From positions 12,884,593-12,948,592 of the forward strand of contig OZ020516.1 in assembly GCA_963971425.1 (NCBI GenBank): a stretch of 64,000 nt of DNA, read 5' to 3'. Each line of letters opens with the position of its first letter. Position 1 is the first letter of the stretch. Source of the stretch: Bryoerythrophyllum caledonicum. Lineage: Eukaryota; Streptophyta; Bryopsida; Pottiales; Pottiaceae. The notes below the pieces were generated by a model that saw only the letters and a list, made by a program, of their open reading frames with translations, was not told where the DNA came from and did not search any database. The position numbers and the translations under genes were made by a program. This document shows, in pieces, positions 12,953 through 24,945 of the stretch.

Positions 12953-15538
12953 ATGGAGAATGGCGTAGGTGGCATTGGATATGAGGGAGGAGTAGTGGTG
13001 GAGGCGATGGCGGCGGCGGCGGAGGAGGAGGAAGGGCCGACGACGCCGACGACGACGGCGACGGCGGGGCCCGACGAGGTGGACAGGAAGGAGCGGATGT
13101 ACAAGAAGGGGCCGTGGAGTGTCGCGGAGATGCTGGTGCTGCAGTCGGCGAAGCGCGAGGACGTGGTGCGCGCGGGCAAGGGCGTGCACCGCACGGCGCA
13201 GGAGAAGTGGCAGAGCATTGAGGACTTCTGCTGGGCGCAGCTCGTGCAGCGGAGCGCGCAGCAGTGCCAGGACAAGTGGGAGTCCATGAGCGCCGAGTTC
13301 AAAAAGGTCAAGGACTTCGAGTGCGGCGGGATGCTCCCCGGCCAGGAAATGTACTGGCAGATGACGATCGACGAGCGAAAGGCGGTGCGCGTCCCGCCGA
13401 ACTTCCAGAAGGAGGTTTACTCCGCGCTCTGGCAGTGGTACGATAAGAACCGCATCGTCGAACCAGGTACTGTCGTCGTCACAACCTCTCCCCACAAACA
13501 ACAGAAACTGTGGCGAAAGTCATGTCAAATTGTTGTTGACAATGATTCATGTTTCTCGATCCTCACAAGTATGTCAGAATTGCATTTACTCTGTGTCTGA
13601 TCGGTCTCAGCATGAATTGATGTAGAAACGTTTCTAGGATTGGTCTTTTCAAGGTTTCGAATGAGACTGTGCCAGGGTATTGCTGATCTCGATACTCGAG
13701 CGCAAGGATTGAACGTGCTAGTGATTCTTTAAAAGGCTTTTGAAAGAGACTGTTGATATAATTACAAGGTTTTTTGGATATTTGACCGCAAGGATTGAAC
13801 ATGTGACAGGCAGTGGGATGGTTTTGTCATCCAGCATTTCGAAAATGGAGGATCTGAAGGCGCACTCGCCAGTAGCGGGAGGATCTTCGTCTCCATCTGG
13901 AGTTTTGTCATCACAGAATAGAAAGAGACCTGTGGATCAGCGGGCTGTGACTCGGGTGCCTCGGAAGCTCCCTCGAGGTGAAGGCATCTCAGTGCCGATG
14001 AACTTTGATCCTCGGCTCATGACTCCAGGTGTGTGTGCTTGTTGATGTGTGCTTTCTATGATGTTTGATATAGTTTAGCCAGGGCTAATGAAACGTAATT
14101 ATTGTTTCTGAATGTGAATCCAAGACAGCCGAAAGAGAAGCTTGTTCTGTTTTCGAACTCGGCGATTTTGTACTCAGGGAAGGTGCGACGTTGAGAGGAG
14201 CCAAGTTAGCGTACAAGACGTGGGGTACAATGAATGAGGACCGCAGCAATGCGATAGTGTACCCGACTTGGTTTGCGGGCAGGCATTGGGAGAACGACTG
14301 GCTCATTGGGCCTGGCATGGGCTTAGATCCCTGTAAATATTTCATCATTGTTCCTAACATGTTGGGCAATGGTCTGTCCACTTCTCCAAGCAATTGCCCA
14401 CCCCCATACAACAAGGCTCGCTTTCCTAAGGTCGTTTATCTGCTTAATCTGTTTGCTCAGGCGAGACCTACCGGAATGGTCTTTGTTCTTTGGTGTTCAA
14501 CTATCAGTTGTAACATCCTCTATGGAAATGCAGGTCAGGGTGGAGGACAATGTCAGAGCACAGTATAAGCTGGTGACTGAAAAGTTTGGAATTCGGAGGC
14601 TGAAGCTGGTACTTGGCTGGGCCATGGGGGCTGGCCAAGCTTTTCAGTGGGCGACTAGCTTTCCTGATATGGTTGAGCGCATTCTTCCTGTCTGTGGCTC
14701 AGCGCGGACAAGCCCACACGCTGTTGTAAGTTGAACGACAACATTGCCATAGGGTGATTAATGAATTCAGATCCTTTTGTCGGGACCTTCTTGTAAATTA
14801 TTCAGTGCGGAGAAGACTTTGAAAGCAACAAACGAAGATGCTGCAATTCTGTTTAGTATTCATTCTGTGTTTGGTGAATGGTTCCGCAGGTCCTCTTGGA
14901 GGGTGTCAAGGGAGCTCTTACGGCTGATAACTCCTTTCAGGATGGTTGGTATGAAAAGGCACCATCAAAGGGCCTGCGTGCAGTTGCACGGGTTTATTCA
15001 GGCTGGGGATTCTCACAAACATTTTACTGGAATGAGGTGCGCCCATCCTGAACTGATCAAGGCACGCCCTCTAGTTGCAAAGCAGTTAGAAATTCCTGTT
15101 TTTGGATTGTTGATTGTTTGTTGAGTTTAGTAACTAACGGTGCTGTTTGTGGGAGTGTAGGTGTGGAGGGAGATGGGTTACTCAAGTCTGGAGGACTTCT
15201 TGGTAGCGTTTTGGGAGGGTTTTCTCTTGGACCGAAGAGATCCAAACAACCTGCTGACTATGTTGTGGACTTGGCAAAATGGTAACCTTGGTTTTACTGA
15301 AGGGTTTGAAGGGAGTGTGGAGAAAGCTTTGGCCTCCATTCGAGCCAAGGCAATTGTTGTGCCGGCTCAACAGGATCTCATTTGTCCCGTCTCTGATGCA
15401 GAATACGAGGTTAAGTTTATGCAAAATGCAGAGCTTCGAGTTCTACCTGGTGTATGGGGTCACTTTGCTGGTGCTGGCCTGAATGCAGTTGACACAAAGT
15501 TTATTGACACTGCAGTGCGCGATCTGTTGTCAATGTAA
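12953..15538 (+). CDS. Trihelix DNA-binding domain fused to homoserine-acetyltransferase-like alpha/beta hydrolase
   Basis: Exons 12953-13466, 13810-14028, 14129-14430, 14534-14725, 14890-15036, 15161-15538 give 583 residues. Residues about 51-171 form a trihelix (Myb/SANT-like) domain with KKGPWSVAEM, TAQEKWQSIED and QQCQDKWESMS. A basic Ser/Pro-rich linker follows (172-244). Residues 245-583 are a homoserine O-acetyltransferase-type hydrolase: GAKLAYKTWGT, VYPTWFAG, DNVRAQYKL, VERILPVCGSARTSPH. Catalytic Asp530 (QQDLICP) and His559 (WGHFAGAG) are present, but the nucleophile elbow reads GWAMGAGQ, so the usual Ser is Ala375 and acyl transfer is unlikely. Both linker introns are phase 1. The hydrolase exon has no ATG before its first strands, and only about 80 bp separate it from the exon 2 read-through stop at 14045; I therefore model one fused gene. 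A separate trihelix isoform ending at 14045 remains possible. Confidence 0.72.
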
Positions 15539-16145
15539 TCTACTCACATAACGTCTCATTATTAGTGTAAAAATACCTCGCATTTTCATCAGGTTTGTAC
15601 GTAGATGTAGAGAAACAACACTTCAGGCTCCAGATGCAGCTGCTGCTGCTGCATCTGCATAGGTCTTGAATTGGAACATTGGAAGCGAAGGAACATCGTT
15701 TCATTGTGTGTCTGCAGGTTTTCCTTGGGACCACATACAGGTAAGTCGTGTTATTTTCCGCCAAGATAACCACTTGTATACTTCTCCTTCAGAAGGAAGT
15801 TAGCAATTTTGTACAAAGCTAGATCATTACTATGAATAATTGATTCAGCTCCTACTGAGCTAGTTGACTGCAATCTTATCATTCATTTGGTACAGAAACG
15901 TTTGATGTTGAAGTGTATAAAGCATGGATTCCATGATGCACACCTCAATTAATATCCTCATGATACCATGCTAGTATTTCACCTCGTGTAATTGATATCC
16001 CCCCATACTATGGCGATACCAGCCCTATATCCGGCGTACAATCCCAAGCAGCATGTGAGGAGTGCTAGCAAGTCCGCTTCTCGGTTGACAACCGCCTCTA
16101 TCCTGACGCGATGCTATCTTTATACTACTGATGATTCTAGCTTTA
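15539..16145. other. Spacer after the fusion gene
   Basis: Probable 3' UTR followed by spacer. Inverted versions of the upstream GTATCA motif (TGATAC at 15960 and nearby GCGATACC) appear before the foldback element. No coding signal was recognised. Confidence 0.45.
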
Positions 16146-16606
16146 CCCTGAAGCATCAGTCGGGAACCGTATATACAGGCACGTATTTTACTCTGTAGGA
16201 TACAAAAAATGTACTAAAGTTTAGCAAGACTTGCACCTTTGGATTGAAGATTCTTCAACTAGCATCCTTCATTTGGAGGTCATTTCAATAGATCTGGACC
16301 TTATCATGTTTAAGTATGACATTATACATGTCGAATACTATGGCCATCAATGGTTGCTTCTAACCTTTAAGGGTTGACCCTTAAATGTTACAAGGTGCCA
16401 GTACTGGCCATAGTATTTTACATATATGGTGTTGTATTGGGAACATGATATGGTTCAGATTGATTGAAATGACCTCCAAGTGAAGGATGCTAGTTGAAGA
16501 ATCTTCAATCCAAAGGTGCAAGTCTTGCTAAACTTTAGTACATTTTTTGTATCCTACAGAGTAAAATACGTGCCTGTATATACGGTTCCCGACTGACGCT
16601 TAAGGG
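16146..16606. mobile_element. Foldback (long inverted repeat) element
   Basis: The left arm (16146 to about 16352) is the near-perfect reverse complement of the right arm (about 16397-16606); the outer roughly 140 bp of each arm differ at only a few positions. The outer ends read CCCTGAAGCATCAGTCGGG and, inverted, CCCTTAAGCGTCAGTCGGG. A loop of about 45 nt contains its own palindrome (ACCTTTAAGGGTTGACCC). A transcript through it would fold into a hairpin of about 200 bp. No ORF; best read as a foldback MITE. Confidence 0.85.
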
Positions 16607-17336
16607 TTAACACCGTGGTTATACTACCCTAATACCATGGTGATACTCAGGCTCTGAACACGATTACTACTTCGTGTGAACTTGTGTTGACAGACTGTGT
16701 TTTTGGAGCGTGATGACCGCTGAAGCTCTTGTTCGCCATAGCTAGGGTTTGCTCTCCTCACCGAGCTTTCACAGACAGCGTCTTTGATCTGCTCAAGCTC
16801 CTTCCTCCCCGTCTCTTCACGGCGATGCTCTCCACAACCGCAGGGATATGCAGATTGAGAAACCGGCTTGATTAACCACACGTTCGGCCGACACGGTACG
16901 TGCAGCCAATTCCCTCATTGCAATGTGTTCTCGCGAAGTTTTGGCGCGTCAGAGGCCATGGCGATTAGGAATAGCGGAGTAACGACCGTTTTGTTAAGGT
17001 TCAGTGAGGATTGTGGGAGTGAGGGTTTAGCTTTGGCGGGGATCGAGTTTTCTCTTGGAGATGAACCGTGTGGTGGAATGTGTTGAGGTCGTGTCTTGGT
17101 TTGAAGTTCAATTTTAGGGTTTTAGACTAGTGTAGGGGCCTGATTTCCTAACTTTAGAGTGTAAAGACCATTGATTACTGCTTTTCTTGATTGTTGCTTC
17201 GTTTGAAAAAAAAACCTTAAAGATATGCTAGTAATTAAGAGGGGAAAAAACCGTGCGACAAATGTAGAAATTGTATTTTGTCTTATCGTCATGTCTGATT
17301 CTTCGTCTTTGTGATAATGCAGATAAGTCAGCTCTG
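16607..17336 (+). other. Upstream region and probable 5' UTR/intron of the WD40 gene
   Basis: Lies between the foldback element and the proposed start codon at 17337. That codon follows an acceptor (TAATGCAG) at 17322, so transcription very likely starts further upstream with a non-coding first exon. A short ORF at 16868-17086 has no recognisable similarity and was not called. Confidence 0.4.
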
Positions 17337-20300
17337 ATGGATGGTGAACCATCCACGGGGTTGTCCGAGGATCGGAAGCGCTTGCTAGAGCAGCGGGATC
17401 TACTTCCTATCAACCGTGGCAAGCCTGTGTCTGAAAAATGGAAGCCTGTATGGCTGTGGCTGCAGTCGCTGGGCCGCACCAAGATTGTGGATTCGGCAGA
17501 GGTCACTGCCTGGCTAAACAGCAACCCGACTTATGCGACTGAAATGAAGCAGTTTCATAGCCACGGAACGCTGGTTCACTATGTGCAGAAGTGCCACTCC
17601 AGATTGGTTCATGGCCGGAATTACAAGTCGGAAGGCAAGAAGGTACGCAATTCGCAATGTGATAGATGATATAGTACAATGTATATATCTTCAGTGCGAA
17701 GATTACGAGAAGATAATTTAATAATCTGTCATTCGGTGCGTCTGCATTCCGTGGAGTACGGTACTAGACATTTCAAATATGTGCTCGCTGAGACACCTTT
17801 TTGTGATTGATGTGGCTTTTTTGCAATGGAATTGCTCTTTACTATCGAGAACAGTCATCTACCAAGCTTAGGAGGAAAGCCATTGAGGTTCAGCCAATCT
17901 CGGTCAAGAGACCCCTAAAGCGACGTTTAACGCATGATGTTCGGCTTCCAAATGGACGTTTCGGCCGCAAAACAAGTAAAGGGAATTTAGAAGCGAAACA
18001 GGAAGGTCCTTACCAGCTTCATTGGAGCCAGGAATTGGTGCAGAGTTTGTTCCCAACATCCAAGGCGGCGAAAAATGATTTAGGTACTTATGTTCGTCTG
18101 CATTTTCAACTGCATGATTATACTCGCAGAGCATCCTGAGTTTTTGTCTAAGAAATCTTCTTTGGTTGCAGATAAGGCTGAGGAAGCTAGTATTCTCGAT
18201 GCCGACACATGGAGAGATCAATGGCGAATGTTGTTGGACAGCGAGAACAGCATTGCTGAGGTGCTTGGAAAATCTGGTCCAGAAGATGTCGATAGAGTTG
18301 TGCAATGAGTGTGAATAGTTATTTCTGACGGTGTAAGCTCTTAGGCTTTCCTCTTTTATTTTAAGGTTATGCTCAGGTTAATAGGAACATGTAAATTTTC
18401 AATGAGTAAGTTTGTGTGTGCAAGACGGTTTTCCAGGTTGATCGTGTGACGGAAGTTAAAATTGAGAAGCCCCTCGGGACCAGTCCATACCCTAAAAGGA
18501 TTAAACGCCAGAGGTCTTTTTACAGCCCTGGTATGGACTCTGTCTTTGTAAATCCGAAGCAGGCATCTAATAGGAATTAATTGTTGAGAATGATGAATGT
18601 AAGCTTTTCTTTTTCGTCTTGACTTGGCTGAAAGAGGAAAGTGACATGGTTGGATAATCTGACTGCCTAGGTTTTTCAGTATTGTAAGATATTTTGTAGT
18701 ATGGGATGTGTTCTACTGACATACATTATAGTTTTGTACTTTACTAATTCGGTCGTGGGAGTGCCAATGCTCAGAGCGTTCGGATAGGCCAACATCTGCA
18801 AGCAAGGAGAAAGGGGAAAATTCAGGCGTGTTGGAGAAAGGTGCAAGCCCGGTGTTGGAGAAAGGAGCAAGCCCAGAGATGTTGGAGAAAGGAGCAAGCC
18901 CAGAGATGTTGGAGAAAGAAGCAGACCCAGAGATATTGGAGAGAGGGGCAATGTCTGAGATGTTGCATCAAGTGGACAATTTAACCCAATTTGAGTTGTA
19001 AGTTTTCCATTTGTTGCGCTTAACATTCTATTTTCTACTGCTTATGAGAGATGATCATAATCTATTTATTATCTGATTATTCTGGAGATTTCCTTTTATG
19101 AATAGTCAAATAGATGTTTAGTCTTGTTTCCGCCATGGTTAGCTACTCTAAATTCTTGTTTTTTTTCCGTACCTTCAACATAACTGTTGCATAATATTTG
19201 CAAATCTTCATCTATGCTGGTTACGGTCATCTGTGATGGAAAGAAGAATTCGATGTAAGAGAACCGTAAAGAAGGTTTATCTGATAAGCAGCGTACATGA
19301 TGAGGTGTACAGGATCTTAAAATTAGAGATGCGTTTGAAAGAGCCATTGTCGAGATGCAAAGGGCAGACTCATGATGCCCATGGAACGAGTAAAGCGGAG
19401 AAGGTGAAGCCGATTGGTGGTCGTATTTCCAGGAATGAATCGTTAAGAACGAGTCGAGGGGCCTCGGACACGCATAAGAATGCCTGGGCATTTTCTGACG
19501 CATCTGTAGGTAATAGAGTTCGTGAAGATTGTTTGAGTGCATTCTTTTGCTAATTGGAGGTTTATTTTCGGCACTCTGATTTTGCTACTCATTCAGTGGT
19601 AGATGCCACTCTATTTTCAATCTGATATTTTAAACCTATAGATCCGATTGCAGGAATCGAGATTGTAGCGCCAAGCATTGTTGAGTCTTTGATGGAGCGT
19701 GAGCAGGGTGGAAATTCAGGAACAGTTGCATATCGGCCTATGGAGGTTGGAACTCGAGGGAAAAGTTGGGCTACTGTCTTGAATGGTGGGTGAAGTCATT
19801 AGATTAAATTGTAAACTGATAGATCTCACTATTTGTGGACATTTTGATTCAAGTAAAATTAAATAGAAATACTCCTAGACATTGTTCAGCCCTTCCGAAT
19901 TCATGAATAGGATTCTGCTATAGTTATTTTTATGATTGCTGATTTATTCTTTTGATAGTATTTGTCTAGCGTGCACCACTTGTTCGGTTGATGACATGCG
20001 TGTGGTTGTCATAGGCTATCCTTTTGCAGTTCTTATTTTGCTCTGTGCAACTATTTAATTTCTTACAAGACAGGTTGCGTGCTTCTTGTACAATCCTGAA
20101 GCTTACGTGTGATAGTGTGGTTCTGCAGGTTGGGATTCGCTTGAGAAGCAAAGGTTGGGACCATCAAATTGGCTGGAAAGGCGAGCATATTCCTCTTGGA
20201 TTCCAAGCTGGTGTGCCTTCACTTCTAGCAGTGCTATAGCTCAACCATTAGGTAGCACACGAACGGATGTAAGTCATGATGAGATCCTTTTCCTTGTTCC

Positions 20301-23300
20301 CGTTGAAATGAGGATATTTACGTGATGCATACTCTGCAAATTATTGAGTCATCAGTCAATAGTGGTGTGACGCACTCCTTCCACAATGCACAATATAGAA
20401 TAGCTTCGTTTTATGCTTGGTTTCAATTCCGTGCCTTCATTTTTTTTCTATCATGTCGCTACTCTTCTACGTTCAGTTTCGTATCTCTTTCGTGTTCCGT
20501 GCTTGCACCCTTCCTTAATTTCCGAAATAACATGCTTTATCTTAGTTTCACTATTTCGGTAGGATACTAAGCAGATCGTTCCAAGATATGTATGTCATAT
20601 ACCCTATTCACTTGGTGCACTTCACGAATCCTTGTTGGAATGCTTCCAGGTTATGTTTCCGATACTTTTTGGACATATTTGCACTTCTCACATGTTTTTG
20701 AACACATGTGTTGGCTGTTTTCAGCAAGGTATTCAGAAAGTACTTGATGTAAGGTTTCATCCAGGTGGAGAACCGCTTTTGGCTGTCAGCTGCAATGAGG
20801 TTGGTCAACCTTTTCTCAAGTGATATGTAGAAATCGCTGAATTCAGATCTGTGAGATCTTTCATAAACGTTAATAATAACTCTTCCATCATCTCTTCAGC
20901 TGTGTCTTATTCTCCATCTGCATTGTGGATAATTCTGATCTGTACATTTATACCTTCAACTGTTACTGATGACAGCCTCCCCACGAGTTGATGCTATATA
21001 ATCTTGAAAGTGGCCGTGCAAAAGAGTTGATAGGACACAGTTCTCAGGTATCCTTCCTGATTCTTGATTTTGAAGTTCCTTCCGTGATGTTATTCACATC
21101 TTGCTATGAGAATATCTGGAGTTTTAATTTAGGGTTGTCTCTTTTTCTCATATATGTGGAATGTCTGACGATTTCGGTTGTGCTCTTTCCTCCAGATCCA
21201 GGCAGTTGAATTCGCTCTAGGAGGAGAAAGAGTCATCTCGTGTGCAAGCAATATCGTCAAGGTACGGTTCATTCACTAGATCATTAATTCCTAACTCTTT
21301 CCTATCTACTATGTAATGAATTACTCGTAATTTAATCAGTTCGATCGCTTTTATAATCTTAAGAAGGTCGTTTTTGTAACTCTTTGAACTTGCAGGTCTG
21401 GGAATCAGGATCTGGGGTCTGTCTACACTCCTTAGGACCTGGATCCGATGATGGTACGCCAGGACATACAAAGAAGATCAATGCGCTGGCTGTTAATGAA
21501 CTCCAACCCTGTAAGCATATCACTCTTCCATCTTTGTATAACACGACATTTAGTTATTAGAAATCGGTGCTTATTTGCTTGGTGTTGATGCTTGAGATGA
21601 GAAAGTAATGTGTTCTTTTGAATTTTCATTGCAATCGTCTCTTTCGAATGATTAAAATGGCTTTAATTCTAGGTCTTGCTGCAACAACTGGAGGCGAAGG
21701 AGATAATAAATTACTGCTTTGGAATGTATCTACGGGTGAACTGGCTTCTGACCTGAACGCAGCTTATAGGTTGGTTATTTGTATTGAATTTGGTCAATTT
21801 TGGCCTTCTGTGTTGTTGTGCTGATGTTTCGTCCTTGGGTAGGCTTACCTATGCACTTATTATTACGTCTAATAATCCGTTTACATGTCCAGGATAATCA
21901 GCGTATAGATTATTCAGATGGGAGCATGTGACCTACTTTGACTTTTATTAATGCTAATTATCTGGCAACTGTGGACAGGCAGGAGCGGTCAGATCTCCTA
22001 TCTATGGATGCCTTAAAGTTCTGCAATGAAAAATATCTCGTTTGTGGAAGCGATTCCCCAGGTGCTAAACCAGCAATTGTGCAGATTTGGGACATTGATG
22101 CGCTTGCCAATCTTGCAACCTTCCCCGCACATGATACTGTATGTGAAGTGTTTCTCTTCTCAGCAATTTTGTTGTCATACGAGTATGCTTATCAGGGTCT
22201 CCTTTTAGTTCATCACCTGTTGTGGATTTGATGATTGCTTACCTTGTTTACGTACCTGATGGTTGCAGTACGTTACGTGTCTGGATACCAATTCATCTGG
22301 ATCCAGTATCATCACAGGTATGTCAAGTTGATCCTTGTTTGTACTTGTGATGGCGTTTCGATCAGTTACTTCGAGGTCTATATTAGTCTAGAATTTATTA
22401 TTTTGGTGATGTGAGCCGCTGATATTTTAGTCAACTAGTAAATCTCATATTTATCAAATTATCTTCAGTCCAACAGTACCATCTCACAGCAGCAGGTCTA
22501 CGTACATCAGGCAACGCACTTCACATTTTAGCTTGCGGATGATATTATCAGAATCACAACATGATGCCACGTTCCATGTCGAACAGAAATGATCGCAATA
22601 ATTCCCATCTGAGGCCGGTTTTGATGATGAAAATGACATAAGTTAGCACACAATGATTCAGGCAGCGCTGATGTTTTGGAATAGGTGCTGGAGATGGAAG
22701 TGTCAGCCTCTTTGATGTGAGGACTGGGGGCAGCATTGTCAGATTGCCACTTAGTTCAACATGGGAGGTGAAGAAACAGATCAATTTTCCATCGGTGTTG
22801 TCTTTTTTGTTTTGGTGTCGTATATGCCTGTGCCTGTATTTTGGTCCTGAGTTGGGTAACCTAGACTGAAACTCGTGGCTGTTTTCTAAGATGCTGTTCT
22901 GTTATGACACATTTGTTACTATGTGTAATCGAGGTATTGAGGGAGCTTGATGCGTCATGGCAGGTTACATCAGTCTCGTTCAGTTCATGCGAGCGGTTTT
23001 TTCAAGCTTCATGCACTGGTAATTGCTCCTTCATTTGGGATACGCGCATGATGCCCTTGAAGATAGGGTCCAGATGCGAGGCACAACCTCCACCCCTGGC
23101 TCAGGAAAAACAGTTTCGAGCTCTTCACCAATTAAGTCATGGCAATCCCATGCCCACAGCAGAAAACGCATTCCAAGTTCCTGGGTACGTTAAACTTCTG
23201 TATCTTAACTACTGCTGCACTTCTCATTTTACCGATTTGATGTGGGCTTATTAATCGAGAATCTTGTTGCAGTTACGTCGATGTTGGAGATCAAGGCGTG

Positions 23301-24012
23301 AATGATGCGCGATGGTTTCAGAACGAAGCTGTTCTTGTGACTGCAAGTGGCAGCGGAAGGTGGGTAACTTGGACTTGAAGTTATGGGATTATGTTTCAAA
23401 ATCACAGTTCATTCATCAGAAAACAAATCTCAGACTCTTTATTCTCTATTATGGTGAATTTCAGCTGTTAGGCAGTTTGTTTCAGGATTGCTCTCACTAA
23501 CAGTATCAACCGTAACGTTCACAGCATCGCAATGTGGGATCCGTCGTTGGGGCAGCCCTGTGTGCGGCTGATTGCAAGTCATTCTCGTTGTATTAATACG
23601 GTCAGTGCCAGGCTCCTCAGCTCATTCATTTGATGTTACGCCACTAGCGTGTTTGGTAATGTATTCCAGCACTAATGTCATTTGTGATTGAACAATATAC
23701 AACACGGCATTTTCGTTTTGAGGAACTCTTGTTATAACTACTTTCTTGACTTCAGGTGGCTGTGTCGCCGAAAGACCAATTCATATGCACAGGAGGCGAT
23801 GATCAGAAAGTGGTAAGTTCGTGCTTGCTATACATTACCACTGAACCGAAATTCACTAAAGAAGCGACTTCAATTCTGGCAGAGTGCTTTCACCAAGTCA
23901 TGGTTTTTATTGGTTGCAGGTGTTGTATCAAAATGTACAGCAACAGTCGTGTCCTCGTTGGCGATTGACACATCCATTGCGCGATGAAACCTCAGGATCC
24001 TCATCTTTGTGA
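17337..24012 (+). CDS. WD40-repeat (beta-propeller) protein with conserved-looking N-terminal region
   Basis: Twenty-one in-frame exons give 926 residues: 17337-17642, 17855-18083, 18172-18299, 18437-18530, 18775-18997, 19244-19509, 19642-19785, 20129-20268, 20725-20799, 20976-21047, 21196-21261, 21396-21510, 21673-21769, 21979-22138, 22269-22317, 22685-22767, 22964-23184, 23273-23359, 23525-23600, 23756-23812, 23920-24012. The N-terminus (LLPINRGKPVSEKWKPVWLW, then HYVQKCHSRLVHGR) looks like a compact domain I cannot name. Residues about 260-320 hold tandem MLEKGASPE-like units. From about residue 511 WD repeats follow, e.g. VLDVRFHPGGEPLLAVSCNE, VISCASNIVKVWE, DNKLLLWNVSTGE, GAGDGSVSLFDVRTG, CTGGDDQKVVLYQ. 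It is presumably a protein-interaction scaffold; the partner is unknown. The joins at 18299 and 19244 use weak splice sites and are the least certain. Confidence 0.8.
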
Positions 24013-24146
24013 ACAGGTGCATGATCGGTTTTAGGGTGGGCACTTCATGATCTAGATTATTTAAAAGTCAAGTTTGAGCTAGAGCCGTTGCTGTTTGAAG
24101 GCACTCACTTGCACACCTACAATTGACTCGTTTTGAAATGCTGTAG

Positions 24147-24547
24147 GAAGAATCTGCACAGACCCGAAAAATACTTGCACGGTGCGAGGAGAATTCGAGT
24201 CCTCTTGGAGTGAAGTTTTGGCACTCCGGAAAGGTTAATTTTTGGTTGAAAATCAAAGAAGTCTATGTGTGTCACTTGTATCAAAATCTCAAAATTAGTA
24301 AACAAATTTCACATACTCCTTCGATAAGATGAATGCATAGAAGGGCAGACTCAATGATTTTACTAACCATTTCATACACATGCAGCTTTTACTAGTACCA
24401 ATCTTCAAGAACTTGCTGCCTGCCCAGGATGCCATTTCTATTATTCGCCCCATGCTACTCCCATGTGTCTCATATATGCTTCCTGCTGCAGTCAAATTGG
24501 TGATGAAGACCTGGCAACTGTCCCCTACACGAGCCATGCAGGATTAA
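24147..24547 (+). other. Two orphan exon-like segments downstream of the WD40 stop
   Basis: 24147-24233 (29 codons, ending FWHSGK before a GT donor) and 24386-24547 (53 codons plus stop, with LLLVPIFKNLLPAQDA and PTRAMQD) are each preceded by AG acceptors and are mutually phase 0. They could be an alternative 3' end of the WD40 gene (exon 23756-23812 also ends in phase 0) or the remnant of another gene. I do not recognise the sequence. Confidence 0.35.
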
Positions 24548-24696
24548 TTCATTTTCCGTTGCTTATTCAAAGTCTAAACAGAATACTGCGCTGCCACATG
24601 CTTCCTTGCGAGCATGAAGCAAATGTAGAAGAGTAGCTTTCATGCAGAAAATTTTCTTCTGGTAGTTTTGTACTTCACTTGGGTTCTCGCCATCAA

Positions 24697-24945
24697 CCTC
24701 GGTCGAGCGTTGCACCAAGCCTCAGCCTTGGGTGGGTCCATTTCTCTGGCCTTCTCACTTTTGGGGCTCTAGAGGCTTTTTTTGGGTTTTTTTTGTCAAA
24801 GTTGGTGCCTAGGGCCCAAAATTACCCTTGGAGGCCCCCTGTAGATCAGATAGGGCCCCCCTCCAACATAAAAATAGAGGCCGGTTTTGTTCCTACCCTG
24901 CCCCACCTTCCCAAGCCTAAAGCTTGGTGCAACACTCAACCGAGG
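24697..24945. mobile_element. MITE-like element with about 45-bp terminal inverted repeats
   Basis: Left end CCTCGGTCGAGCGTTGCACC continues into AAGCCTCAGCCTTGGG. The right end, inverted, reads CCTCGGTTGAGTGTTGCACC then AAGCTTTAGGCTTGGG. The 249-bp unit has no ORF of interest. Similar sequences also flank it directly (GGGTTCTCGCCATCA before, GGGTCCTTGCCATCA after), which may be part of a larger unit. Confidence 0.75.

Noticed and set aside
12757-13501. Antisense ORFs over the trihelix exon
   Set aside because: Shadow frames of a GC-rich coding exon; the plus strand has a clear trihelix domain and splice sites.
14046-14128. Intergenic spacer separating independent trihelix and acetyltransferase genes
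   Set aside because: Only about 80 bp, no start codon suited to the second domain, and good phase-1 splice sites; kept as the alternative model rather than the call.
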